This document shows, piece after piece, positions 9,517-17,830 of a stretch of DNA of 25,460 bases (its first letter is position 1; the number at the start of each line of letters is the position of its first letter). The notes under the pieces are model-generated. The model searched no databases, had not been told where the DNA came from, and worked only from the letters and a program-made list of their open reading frames with translations. The stretch covers positions 672,501 through 697,960 of the forward strand of contig RPFO01000436.1 in NCBI GenBank assembly GCA_009746045.1, given 5' to 3'. The stretch is from Mesostigma viride. Lineage: Eukaryota > Streptophyta > Mesostigmatophyceae > Mesostigmatales > Mesostigmataceae. The translations under genes were made by a program, and so were the position numbers.

Positions 9517-10439
9517 CTAGTGTGCATCTCCCTCGTCATTATCCTCCTGCTCCTCCTCCTCCTCATCATCACCATCATTGTGCCCATCCTTGGCATCCAC
9601 GTCCTTAGGATCATCGTCCTTGGGATCATCGTCCAACGGGATTGCATCGTCGTCGTCGACAACCTCGATGGCTCGCTCACAGAGGCCTGCCACGCCTCCT
9701 TCTCGGCACGGAGTGCTTCCAGCTCGGCCATGATCTCTTGCTGCTTCCTCTCGCTAGCCTTGAGCTTCATGCCGATGGCCATCGCAGCCCGCTGGGGATC
9801 CTCAAACATCTGGCCGTGGCCTGCGCTCTTGGGGTTCTCCCCGCCGAGCTTGCTTGGAATGGTTGTAGGGGTGCGCTCGCGCGAAACCTGCTCGGTCTTC
9901 GTGCGCTTGTAGGCAGGCTCGCTCCCCCCCTCCGCCTGCCCCGCCTTCTCCTGCATGACAGCCATCCATGCCGTTCTGATAGCAACGTGGTTCGTGCCAA
10001 ACTTCTTAGCAAACTGGGCGGACTGCGTTCCAGTGAAGGTGTTGCAGAAATTGATGATCATCTCGTTGCATCCAGGCTCAAAATTTGAGATTGGCAGCCA
10101 GTCAAAACGCTGGAGCGATTTGCCCTGGCGGTTGGCCTTCTGCCTCTCCTCGTCTGTGTAAAACCACTCCACAAGGAGCTCAACAACATTGTCGACCATC
10201 TTTGCGTCTATTATTTTGGACACATCAAAGTGGTCGTACGAGTCATTCTTCGCATCTTCAGCAGGCGCCTTGCTGCCTGAAGCACGTTTCTTGTCACGAT
10301 TGTCCGCCCTCACACCCCTCTCTGCAACGTTCACCTCTCTCTCTTTCGACTTAATATCATCGTCGAGACGCTTCCCTAATATCGTGAGAATCGTCTCGTA
10401 ACTGGCACGATTCATGAGAATTGCAAGGTTGTCTTTCAT
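9504..10439 (-). CDS. Gene A, charged protein with coiled coil and frameshifted acidic tail
   Basis: Function not recognised. The nominal frame is 311 residues from ATG at 10439. Residues 20-60 are highly charged (KSKEREVNVAERGVRADN). Residues about 75-170 look globular and helical, with YTDEERQKANRQGKSLQRFD and FAKKFGTNHVAIRTAWMAVM, which could be a helix-turn-helix-like region. Residues about 225-255 form a coiled coil (SERKQQEIMAELEALRAEKE). At about 9676-9680 the left arm has one A fewer than the right arm, so the last 60 codons read as a Met/Arg-rich out-of-frame tail. In the other frame this stretch is strongly acidic and ends at a TAG at 9517-9519, so the acidic tail is probably the genuine one. 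A TATA box lies at 10573-10578. Confidence 0.7.
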   Translation of the reverse strand: MKDNLAILMNRASYETILTILGKRLDDDIKSKEREVNVAERGVRADNRDKKRASGSKAPAEDAKNDSYDHFDVSKIIDAKMVDNVVELLVEWFYTDEERQKANRQGKSLQRFDWLPISNFEPGCNEMIINFCNTFTGTQSAQFAKKFGTNHVAIRTAWMAVMQEKAGQAEGGSEPAYKRTKTEQVSRERTPTTIPSKLGGENPKSAGHGQMFEDPQRAAMAIGMKLKASERKQQEIMAELEALRAEKEAWQASVSEPSRLSTTTMQSRWTMIPRTMILRTWMPRMGTMMVMMRRRRSRRIMTREMHTRQLW

Positions 10440-11003
10440 TCTTGATCGTTACAAGTTGCTGTCGACGGCTATGGAGTTTAATTCATCCCACCCATTTTTA
10501 TTAAATTCCTTTGCATTGCGGCTAGGGGCCGAGCATGCATTGTGCAAGGGCCGACTGGCCAGGGCGAATCTATTTATACAAGTCCGTGGCTTGCCAGTAA
10601 CTACAATTATGAATTGTGAGCGCCACTCCGTTGGTACTTTGTCAGTAATTAAATTTGCACAAGTCCCGAGCACCGTGTCATACGCCCTTACTTCTGTCGT
10701 ACGCAGTACCGGCGCGGCGTTAGGCGTGTTTCTGTGCAAAGTCCCGAATTTTCACCAAGTCCTGGGCACTAAGGGGGCCGTGCTAGTAAGTGTAGCTCCT
10801 AAACGGCTAAGTCTTTTTGAATTCTGTCACTTGCACCCTGTTTTGTATGCTTAGTATATGCTACGTACCTATTGCATTTGTTAATTGGCCTATTTATAAT
10901 GCATGAGATGTGAGGACTCTTTGTTTACGTAAACGCTTTTATTAGAAAATAAAATACAGTAATCATTTCAACACTCCTTTTCTCAATGTAGGAGTGGAAG
11001 TAC
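10440..11003 (-). promoter_or_regulatory. Promoter region of gene A and A-B spacer
   Basis: On minus, TATAAA is at 10578-10573, 134 bp before the ATG, next to CCGTGG and CAAGTCC. CAAGTCC-type motifs recur on plus at about 10579, 10659 and 10756. A CGGCTAAGT block at 10804 is shared with the B-C spacer. Near 10930-10960, CTTTTATTAGAAAATAAAATAC lies just after the probable end of gene B and could carry its 3' end signal. No gene is supported here. Confidence 0.5.
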
Positions 11004-11722
11004 TTATTTGTACATCGCATGCGCCTTCCTCCGTTCATGGCTTGGCTTCAAAAGGCTGCACTCCCTGCAGCTGACATAGCCATTGGCCAGTTGGTTCTTC
11101 CACACGTCTAACTCCCAATTGCACAGTTCCTCCATCTTCTGCATCCGGGGGGGCGGTGGTGAGGAGCCACGCTTGTCTCGAGGGCCTTGCGCACCGCCTC
11201 CTTCATGCGATTGATGAGCTCGAGCCCGTGCTCTTCTGCCGTGCGTTCCTTCTCGAGATCCGGCACGGACTTGATGTACTCGTGAGCGACAAGGTCAGCG
11301 TCGTGTCCGAAGACGATGACAGCCCAGAACATCTTGTCAAACACATTCTGGGCAAGGCACGCCAGATGCTTCCTGTAGCAGTGAGCCTCGGCGACCCACC
11401 TCTTCGCTTGACGGAGAAAGATATAGGGCTTCTTGCCAATCAGCAACCGCTTGCACATCTTGAGATCGCATGAAGTCATGTGGCGCAGCTCGCCAGGGTT
11501 CCTTCGGCGTCTGCGGGAGCGCATCTGAATCTCCTTCTCAATGGCATTCAGCAGCTCAGTGGCTTCGATCGTCTTTTCCTCTTTCACCTTCTCAAACTGG
11601 ACCTGCGTGGCCTTGTTGATTCCACACAGTTTGGGCCACGAGAGCTCCACGAGGCGGTGCACGATTTCTGCAGGCAGGCTGTCGAAGGTGGCAGCCATAG
11701 CTGGTTTTGCGGAGTCAGCCAT
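11004..11722 (-). CDS. Gene B, F-box-like protein with a C-terminal CxxC module (frameshift in a 7-base homopolymer)
   Basis: ATG at 11722 lies 66 bp after a TATA-like TATTAA. Residues about 13-45 (FDSLPAEIVHRLVELSWPKL and on) resemble an F-box, the SKP1-binding motif of SCF ubiquitin ligases. This is inferred from the LPxEI...L pattern and not proven. A basic segment follows (MRSRRRRRNPGE), then a helical domain with several Cys/His (CYRKHLACLAQNVFDKMFW). The nominal frame stops at 11108, but a different frame downstream has clear coding character (MEELCNWELDVWKNQLANGY, then a CREC pair) and ends at TAA 11004-11006. The switch coincides with a run of seven G/C at 11147-11153, and one base more would join the frames. 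The right arm has the same run. It could be a homopolymer call error, an old frameshift, or ribosomal frameshifting. Confidence 0.6.
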
Positions 11723-12130
11723 AGCTGTTTTCGTGGTAGTGGTGGATGGAGAGGAGGATAGCTGCGAGAGTTGTTGCGTCTCGCGACTTAATAGACGAAG
11801 GGATATCCACAGCTGCCACGGGATTGGTCCGCGTCCTGTGGATAAGCGCGGCGCGAGCGCGACGCGCGCGTCCTGTGGATAAGCGCGGCGCAAATACGGA
11901 ACGGCGCGGCGCGAGTACGGACCGGTGCACGTCCACGGGATTCTGCCACGTGGCACGTGCCATTTCCCGTGGTGACGGCGCCAGAAGTATAAATCTAAAA
12001 CCGCGCCAAATTCAAATTTTTGCCAAGTCTCAACGGCTAAGTATTATTAAATTTGGACACTTGGGACGTGTGCAATTGTTAATTTTACTTTGATTGCAAG
12101 CATGGAAAATAAGACATGATGTTCGTGTGA
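11723..12130 (-). promoter_or_regulatory. Promoter of gene B with repeated CTTATCCACAGGACGCG modules
   Basis: Reading on minus toward gene B: CCCGTGG near 11940, two copies of GCGCCGCGCTTATCCACAGG (about 11820-11895), another CCCGTGG near 11815, and TATTAA at 11793-11788. CCACGTGGCACGTG-type palindromic sequence lies at about 11944-11962. Farther out at 12031 is CGGCTAAGT followed by AT-rich sequence and CACTTG, a block shared with the A-B spacer. All elements lie 70-350 bp from the ATG, which fits a modular upstream promoter. Confidence 0.6.
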
Positions 12131-12205
12131 ATTGTTTTCATTAAAAATATAATTACTCTTTAATTGTACACAAGTCCACGGGACTAGAGAGATTCTCTGA
12201 ACTAT
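12131..12205 (-). terminator. 3' region of gene C with AT-rich end motif
   Basis: Just after the stop, plus-strand sequence TTTTCATTAAAAATATAAT (about 12136-12154) closely matches sequences just after the stops of genes F and E. A CCACGGGAC next to CAAGTCC lies between it and the stop. No AATAAA is present, so this shared motif may be the 3' end signal of the family. Confidence 0.4.
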
Positions 12206-13474
12206 TTACAGGGCACGCGGGGCGGCCAGTTGGTTCATGACAGCTGCATAGCAGGACTCTGCGGAGTCGTAGCGGAAAAACGGGAAGCACAGGTCGTGCT
12301 TGGAGTCCTTGCCCTCGCAGATGGGGCAGGAGACACTCTTGGTGCCAGCCTCCCGCAGAGTGTCGAGGACGCACTCGCTGCAGACGACGTCGTTGTCGAT
12401 GCTGTGGCCGTTGGCGGTGAAGAGGTAGTGCGCCTTCTTGTTGCACACCTTGCAGGTCTTGGAGGGCACGTCCAACTGGTGGTTGCAGCCCATCTGCTTG
12501 CTGGCAGCCTTGACGCCGCAGAACTTGTTCTTCAGATGCTCGAACTCCTTGGTGCCGGGAGTGACGGTGCTGGTGAGGTTGGACTCGGACAGCGTGAAAG
12601 AGACGAAGCTGAGGTGGGAGACATAGTTGCGCTTCTCGCACTCCCACTTGATCCTGGAGATCTCCTTGGTGAAGTCGCTCTTGAAGTTCTCGATGTCGAC
12701 CTTGGGCTTCTTGATGGCGTCGTCGTTGAACAGCCCGCAAGACCTCAGGTAGTCGTTTGTGTCCTCCTGCTTCCTCTTGTAGCCACCGCGAAGAAAGGGC
12801 TGGTCGCGCTCCTCGACCTTGACGTTGACCTTGCCAGGGTCGGTGGGGCCGGTGAGAGCAAAGTTCGGCTCAGAGACGGTGTAGGTGCCTGGCGTGGGCC
12901 ACTTGATGAACTCGGCGGTGTCCTCCATATCCGGGTAGATCTGGAGCAGCTCGGGGAACCTCTTCTTCGTCCGCTCGTGCTCGAACGCGAACTGCTCGAA
13001 TGCGGGGTCCCAGCAGCTGATGCAGTGCTCGGCCTTGCCGTTGCAGTCGATCTTGAGGAGATCCACACGAGTCGGCTTCTTGCACTTGGCGCAGTCCTTC
13101 GTGGGGATGCTCTTCAGCATGTTGTTCTGCTGAAGGTACTCGCACGAGTCGCAGAAATGGCCGTCGCACGGGGAAAAGCTGTGATTGTTGCGCATCTTGT
13201 AATCCTCGTCAAACTCGCAGAAGTGCTTGAGAGACCTCATCTTGTCGCAGCCGACGCAGCGAATGCGCTTCTTGTTCATCATGATGTTGCTCGTCTCGTA
13301 GTGATCCATCATGTCGTTCAAAACGCTGCGAGAAGCCTCAGGAAGGTGGACTTCGCATGCATGCTCGCCGGTGACTGGGTGGAAAAGAATGTTGAAGTGG
13401 CGAGTTTTCTTGACTTTGGGAGCACTGTGCGGCCCACGCTGGCGAGGAGCAGAGATGGCGGAGGAGGTAGCCAT
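12206..13474 (-). CDS. Gene C, multi-zinc protein with C-terminal RING-like domain (422 aa)
   Basis: The start is ATG 13474, 80 bp after TATAAA (13559-13554). The upstream in-frame ATG at 13564 lies ahead of the TATA box, so it would not be transcribed. The N-terminal half has cysteine pairs C73/C76, C86, C103, C108/C111, C128/C131, C144 and C151/C154, suggesting two or three zinc knuckles. The middle (about 160-330) is charged and lacks a known motif. Residues 341-386 read C341-x2-C344, H349 or H357, C365-x2-C368, C383-x2-C386, a RING-like cross-brace, which suggests E3 ubiquitin ligase activity or a nucleic-acid-binding zinc domain. There are no transmembrane or signal segments. The leader is pyrimidine-rich (CTCTCTCAGC), like D, E and F. 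Gene D is divergently transcribed across the CCACGGG array. Confidence 0.85.
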   Translation of the reverse strand: MATSSAISAPRQRGPHSAPKVKKTRHFNILFHPVTGEHACEVHLPEASRSVLNDMMDHYETSNIMMNKKRIRCVGCDKMRSLKHFCEFDEDYKMRNNHSFSPCDGHFCDSCEYLQQNNMLKSIPTKDCAKCKKPTRVDLLKIDCNGKAEHCISCWDPAFEQFAFEHERTKKRFPELLQIYPDMEDTAEFIKWPTPGTYTVSEPNFALTGPTDPGKVNVKVEERDQPFLRGGYKRKQEDTNDYLRSCGLFNDDAIKKPKVDIENFKSDFTKEISRIKWECEKRNYVSHLSFVSFTLSESNLTSTVTPGTKEFEHLKNKFCGVKAASKQMGCNHQLDVPSKTCKVCNKKAHYLFTANGHSIDNDVVCSECVLDTLREAGTKSVSCPICEGKDSKHDLCFPFFRYDSAESCYAAVMNQLAAPRAL

Positions 13475-13553
13475 TGGAGCTGGTTGGTTTTGGTTGCTGA
13501 GAGAGCTGGGTGGATGCGAGTGGGATGCGAGGCGAGGTGGTGCAAGTCCTGCA

Positions 13554-13559
13554 TTTATA
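13554..13559 (-). promoter_or_regulatory. TATA box of gene C, abutting CCCGTGG
   Basis: On minus the sequence reads CCCCGTGGGTATAAATGC. The CCCGTGG heptamer directly precedes TATAAA, and the ATG follows 80 bp later. Confidence 0.75.
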
Positions 13560-13671
13560 CCCACGGGGCTGCAATTCCCGTGGTCTAGAAGAATTCAGCA
13601 GATCGACGGCTCGTGGCTCGCCACGAGGTTTGTAACGGGAAACGGTATGACGGTTACGAGGAAAATTTTCC

Positions 13672-14104
13672 CGTGGCCATACATTTTGAGCGTTATTTTG
13701 CCACGGGATTTGTAACGTAAAAAATCTTTCCCCGTGGCAAAAATATCCGACAGTTACTTTGCCGCGGGACCGGAATCGGATTTTTTTCTGTCCCCGTGGA
13801 CGGATATTTTCGAGCGTTATTTTGCCACGGGATTTGTAACGTAAAAATCTTTCCCGTGGCAAAAATATCCGACAGTTACTTTGCCACGGGGCGAATCGGT
13901 TTTTTTTCTGTCCCCGTGGACGGATATTTTCGAGCGTTATTTTGCCACGGGATTTGTAACGTAAAAATTCTTTCCCCGTGGCAAAAATATCCGACAGTTA
14001 CTCTGCCACGGGGCTCAAAACCGAAAATCCTTAATCCCCGTGGACGGATATTTCTGACCGTTACGCTGCCACGGGACTTGTAACGTAAAAAAACGCGTCC
14101 CGTG
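13672..14104. promoter_or_regulatory. Phased array of alternating CCCGTGG / CCACGGG sites between divergent genes C and D
   Basis: Heptamers start at about 13672, 13700, 13731, 13762 (variant CCGCGGG), 13793, 13825, 13853, 13884, 13913, 13945, 13975, 14007, 14036, 14069 and 14098. Orientation alternates strictly and spacing is 28-33 bp (mean near 31, about three helical turns). Two neighbouring intervals form a roughly 122-bp tandem unit repeated about 3.5 times. The intervals carry a second motif, GTTAC or GTAAC (AGTTACTTTGCCACGGG, GATTTGTAACG), and ATATCC/GGATAT. Outlying sites at 13561, 13577 and 14188 extend it to the TATA boxes of both genes. It looks like a bidirectional regulatory region with a protein bound on one DNA face. 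A replication or packaging origin is an alternative. Confidence 0.8.
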
Positions 14105-14222
14105 GATAAGGTTTCGGCGCATAAACGACGAACGCGCTTCCACGTAGCCAGATTGCCCGTGCAAGACCACGTAGATAGCCTGGCAGCCACGGGACCGTCT
14201 CGTCAACCAAGGCCTGCGCAGG

Positions 14223-14228
14223 TATAAA
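14223..14228 (+). promoter_or_regulatory. TATA box of gene D
   Basis: GGTATAAAGACC, 75 bp ahead of ATG 14303 and 35 bp after a CCACGGG site. The leader in between is pyrimidine-rich with CTCTCTCAC. Confidence 0.75.
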
Positions 14229-14302
14229 GACCAGACTTCCTCGTCTCCTCGCCACTCGCTCACCTCACATCAGCTCAGCACACCAAAACTCTCTCACTGG
14301 AT

Positions 14303-15487
14303 ATGGCTTCCCGCCCCAGATACGCAGCTAGCTACAACTTTGGCCGTGGTGTTACTGGAGCTAGTGGCAGTGGCAGTGGAAGTGGCAGGGGAAAGCGACG
14401 TGCTGCGAGGAACACGGCTACTGGAGAAGCAGGTTTGTGACGAGCCTTTGTTTTTTTGCACCCAAAAGCGCTTTTTCTTGTCGTTTCCGCCTTTTGGTAC
14501 TCATTTCTTGTTATGTTTTCTTGCCCCCACACACCCGTGCATGCAGAACTGACCGCTGAACAACGGCAGCTTCACAGGGCTAACAAGCCTGTGCCCGTGC
14601 ACGATAATCACGGGGACTTCGACACAAGAAACAACGTGTTTCCCTATCTGGAGAACACTTTCAAGGTGGCGAAGCTCGTCCTGGACTTGAGCAAGATCGA
14701 ATGCGCCATTTGCGCGGAGGAGAGAGACAAGTATGTCACTCTCATGCTGGAGAACGAGCCCGCGCACGCATGCTCCATCATCATCTGCGACACCTGTGCC
14801 ACTACCAAGCTTCACACGTTCAGAAACCAGTGCCCGCAGTGCCGCAAGCCGCTGAGCTCGTCTGGGCAGCTGTTCGTCCCCAACCCGCAGCTCAACAGCC
14901 TGGCGTCGAGGACGCAGTACAGGGCCTGCGAACACCCCGGCTGCTTTACGATCATCCCAAGCAACATGATGGCGGCGCACGAGGAGGAGTGCGAGTACAA
15001 CGTCTACACCTGTGGCAACACCGTCTCGTTCCGCCTGCTGGACAACGAGACGCTTTCTTCCAAGATGTGCTGCGGCTATGAGGGCAAGAAACGCGCCGTC
15101 GAGGAGCACATGGAGACTTGCCCGGAGGCTGAGTCTGCGAAGAAGCTTAGCGCAATGATGGGCGTGTTTGACAAGGTGGAGGCGCTCTCAGCTGCAATGG
15201 AGCGCGACAGCCCAGACGTCTTCAAGCGCATGGCTCAGTTGTTTGGGGTGACCACGGAGAAGGCCAGGCGCATCCTTGCCAGCCTGCCTGGAGCGAGTGC
15301 TGCCGGCCCTTCTTCCCAGCGTGCTCCTCGTCCAGGGGAAGCAGTGGACACAGCAATCCCCGTCGACGCCCCCACTGACCCAATCAGTGATCTCGTGGAC
15401 GCCATAGACGCTGACGTTGCTGCACAGGGCGTCGACGACGAGGCTGCAGACCCCACCTGGACTCCGGCTGGCAACCAGGACGACTGA
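14303..15487 (+). CDS. Gene D, spliced RING plus TRAF/Siah-like zinc-finger protein (356 aa)
   Basis: Exon 1 is 14303-14432, the intron 14433-14546 (AG|GTTTGT...CATGCAG|AA) and exon 2 14547-15487; both junctions are phase 1. Exon 1 encodes a Gly/Ser/Arg tract (GASGSGSGSGRGKRRAARN). Zinc residues follow: C96-x2-C99, H117/C119, C124-x2-C127, H133, C139-x2-C142, a RING-like pattern; then C171-x4-C176-x11-H188-x3-C192, as in TRAF or SIAH-type fingers; then a further Cys/His cluster (CCGYEGKKRAVEEHMETC). The C-terminus is an acidic, disordered Ala/Asp-rich tail. The architecture suggests an E3 ubiquitin ligase. An alternative start at TTG 14456 would give a signal-peptide-like N-terminus, but it ignores the TATA box, lacks an ATG, and uses intron sequence. 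The mirror copy D' is intact. Confidence 0.85.
14433..14546 (+). other. Intron of gene D (114 nt)
   Basis: GTTTGT donor and CATGCAG acceptor join two phase-1 exon ends and leave an open frame of 357 codons including the stop. Unspliced, translation from ATG 14303 ends at a TGA within eight bases of the donor. The same intron lies at 17390-17503 in the right arm. Confidence 0.8.
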
Positions 15488-15792
15488 ACAGTTACAGCTG
15501 ACAGCATTGGATGTCAAAAACCCCTCTAGTTTAGAGACAAGGGCCATAGTTAGAAACCAGCCCATCCACGGGGTTTAGGTGACAGGCAGTAGAAGAAACA
15601 CCCCACACACTGGGGACTTGGACAGGAAAGATGTGGATGTTTGTAATAAAGATGTGGATGTTTGCAAAACCAGTTTGAAAAAATATCTAAGCTGCACATT
15701 AGTATAAGTATGGTAAGTTTCCAGCAGGCCACGTGGCAGCCACAAAGCCCGATCCCCGTGGTAGCCGCAGTACGGATCCCGTAGGAATCCAC
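15488..15792 (+). other. 3' region of gene D
   Basis: No gene. It contains CCACGGGG at 15569, AATAAA at 15645-15650 between two copies of AGATGTGGATGTTTG, and CCACGTGGCAGCC near 15728 with CCCCGTGG near 15754. The AATAAA is a plausible 3' end signal. Confidence 0.5.
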
Positions 15793-15851
15793 GAGATATT
15801 TCGAGATATTTCCGAGATATTTTAGATATTTTCAGATATTTTGAAAATATC
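15793..15851. repeat. GAGATATTT short tandem repeat near the palindrome centre
   Basis: Five to six imperfect copies of GAGATATTTC / AGATATTTT, followed by GAAAATATCCC. It is mirrored at about 16082-16140. It makes an AT-rich flank about 120-170 bp from the axis of symmetry, a possible DNA-unwinding or protein-binding block. Confidence 0.7.
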
Positions 15852-15945
15852 CCAGGGACCCCGTGGACTCCCAGGGGAATCGTAACCGAAAATCGGACTC
15901 GCGGCCGGCGATCGGAGGAGCCACCACGGGAAAATCCCGTTTTTT

Positions 15946-15987
15946 TTTCGGGTGTGTCCTCAGAACGTTCTGAGGACACACCCGAAA
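15946..15987. other. Axis of the palindrome, perfectly symmetric core
   Basis: The core TCCTCAGAACGTTCTGAGGA (15957-15976) is its own reverse complement, and symmetry continues outward through a GT-rich stretch, CGGG/CCCG and runs of nine T and nine A. There is no loop or spacer at all. This is what a read through a covalently closed hairpin end, a resolvase-type telomere junction, or a fold-back artefact would look like. Confidence 0.8.
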
Positions 15988-16081
15988 AAAAAACGGGATT
16001 TTCCCGTGGTGGCTCCTCCGATCGCCGGCCGCGAGTCCGATTTTCGGTTACGATTCCCCTGGGAGTCCACGGGGTCCCTGG

Positions 16082-16140
16082 GATATTTTCAAAATATCTG
16101 AAAATATCTAAAATATCTCGGAAATATCTCGAAATATCTC
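16082..16140. repeat. Mirror copy of the GAGATATTT short tandem repeat
   Basis: Reverse complement of 15793-15851 in the right arm (AAATATCTC units). The outer neighbour at about 16166 has a 3-bp insertion (GCGCCGG against GCGG), one of the few differences close to the axis. Confidence 0.7.
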
Positions 16141-16448
16141 GTGGATTCCTACGGGATCCGTACTGCGCCGGCTACCACGGGGATCGGGCTTTGTGGCTGC
16201 CACGTGGCCTGCTGGAAACTTACCATACTTATACTAATGTGCAGCTTAGATATTTTTTCAAACTGGTTTTGCAAACATCCACATCTTTATTACAAACATC
16301 CACATCTTTCCTGTCCAAGTCCCCAGTGTGTGGGGTGTTTCTTCTACTGCCTGTCACCTAAACCCCGTGGATGGGCTGGTTTCTAACTATGGCCCTTGTC
16401 TCTAAACTAGAGGGGTTTTTGACATCCAATGCTGTCAGCTGTAACTGT
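16141..16448 (-). other. 3' region of gene D' (right arm)
   Basis: Mirror of 15488-15792: CCACGGGG, the AGATGTGGATGTTTG duplication and AATAAA on minus near 16286-16291. No gene. Confidence 0.5.
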
Positions 16449-17633
16449 TCAGTCGTCCTGGTTGCCAGCCGGAGTCCAGGTGGGGTCTGCAGCCTCGTCG
16501 TCGACGCCCTGTGCAGCAACGTCAGCGTCTATGGCGTCCACGAGATCACTGATTGGGTCAGTGGGGGCGTCGACGGGGATTGCTGTGTCCACTGCTTCCC
16601 CTGGACGAGGAGCACGCTGGGAAGAAGGGCCGGCAGCACTCGCTCCAGGCAGGCTGGCAAGGATGCGCCTGGCCTTCTCCGTGGTCACCCCAAACAACTG
16701 AGCCATGCGCTTGAAGACGTCTGGGCTGTCGCGCTCCATTGCAGCTGAGAGCGCCTCCACCTTGTCAAACACGCCCATCATTGCGCTAAGCTTCTTCGCA
16801 GACTCAGCCTCCGGGCAAGTCTCCATGTGCTCCTCGACGGCGCGTTTCTTGCCCTCATAGCCGCAGCACATCTTGGAAGAAAGCGTCTCGTTGTCCAGCA
16901 GGCGGAACGAGACGGTGTTGCCACAGGTGTAGACGTTGTACTCGCACTCCTCCTCGTGCGCCGCCATCATGTTGCTTGGGATGATCGTAAAGCAGCCGGG
17001 GTGTTCGCAGGCCCTGTACTGCGTCCTCGACGCCAGGCTGTTGAGCTGCGGGTTGGGGACGAACAGCTGCCCAGACGAGCTCAGCGGCTTGCGGCACTGC
17101 GGGCACTGGTTTCTGAACGTGTGAAGCTTGGTAGTGGCACAGGTGTCGCAGATGATGATGGAGCATGCGTGCGCGGGCTCGTTCTCCAGCATGAGAGTGA
17201 CATACTTGTCTCTCTCCTCCGCGCAAATGGCGCATTCGATCTTGCTCAAGTCCAGGACGAGCTTCGCCACCTTGAAAGTGTTCTCCAGATAGGGAAACAC
17301 GTTGTTTCTTGTGTCGAAGTCCCCGTGATTATCGTGCACGGGCACAGGCTTGTTAGCCCTGTGAAGCTGCCGTTGTTCAGCGGTCAGTTCTGCATGCACG
17401 GGTGTGTGGGGGCAAGAAAACATAACAAGAAATGAGTACCAAAAGGCGGAAACGACAAGAAAAAGCGCTTTTGGGTGCAAAAAAACAAAGGCTCGTCACA
17501 AACCTGCTTCTCCAGTAGCCGTGTTCCTCGCAGCACGTCGCTTTCCCCTGCCACTTCCACTGCCACTGCCACTAGCTCCAGTAACACCACGGCCAAAGTT
17601 GTAGCTAGCTGCGTATCTGGGGCGGGAAGCCAT
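16449..17633 (-). CDS. Gene D', intact second copy of the spliced RING / TRAF-like zinc-finger protein
   Basis: Reverse copy of gene D with the same 356-residue product after removal of intron 17503-17390. The exon 2 translation is identical to that of D. The TATA box on minus is at 17713-17708. It lies closest to the palindrome axis and is the only right-arm gene with no damage. Whether two functional copies exist depends on the palindrome being real. Confidence 0.8.
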
Positions 17634-17830
17634 ATCCAGTGAGAGAGTTTTGGTGTGCTGAGCTGATGTGAGGTGAGCGAGTGGCGAGGAGACGAGGAAG
17701 TCTGGTCTTTATACCTGCGCAGGCCTTGGTTGACGAGACGGTCCCGTGGCTGCCAGGCTATCTACGTGGTCTTGCACGGGCAATCTGGCTACGTGGAAGC
17801 GCGTTCGTCGTTTATGCGCCGAAACCTTAT

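Larger units (their letters stand above)
9272..15966 (+). repeat. Left arm of the giant inverted repeat (6695 bp)
   Basis: The reverse complement of this segment reproduces 15967-22605. Paired positions sum to 31933 at the centre, 31936 across gene D and 31877 at the outer edge, reflecting small indels. The outer boundary is sharp: TACTACAAAAACC begins at 9272, and left of it the sequence does not match what follows 22605. The arm contains genes A, B and C on minus and D on plus. The left arm is the better preserved: C and D are intact, A has one and B one apparent frameshift. Confidence 0.95.

Noticed and set aside
11820-11900. DnaA boxes (TTATCCACA)
   Set aside because: The match to the bacterial consensus is exact but the gene context is eukaryotic and the motif is part of a longer promoter repeat.
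13475-13564. Longer N-terminus for gene C from ATG 13564
   Set aside because: This ATG lies upstream of the TATA box and in the promoter, so it should not be in the mRNA.
12230-13588. A 452-codon plus-strand ORF antisense to gene C (also its mirror in the right arm)
   Set aside because: Leu/Val/Asp-rich composition is typical of the antisense of a codon-biased gene; the minus frame has ordered cysteine motifs and a well placed TATA box.
13672-14104. CRISPR array
   Set aside because: The repeated unit is only 7 bp, alternates in orientation, and the intervals are themselves repeated rather than unique; the setting is eukaryotic.
14456-14546. Signal-peptide-like N-terminus for gene D
   Set aside because: It begins at TTG, lies inside a predicted intron, and the TATA box and upstream ATG support the spliced form.
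14501-15109. A 202-codon ORF antisense to gene D
   Set aside because: Shadow of gene D exon 2, no promoter, no motif.
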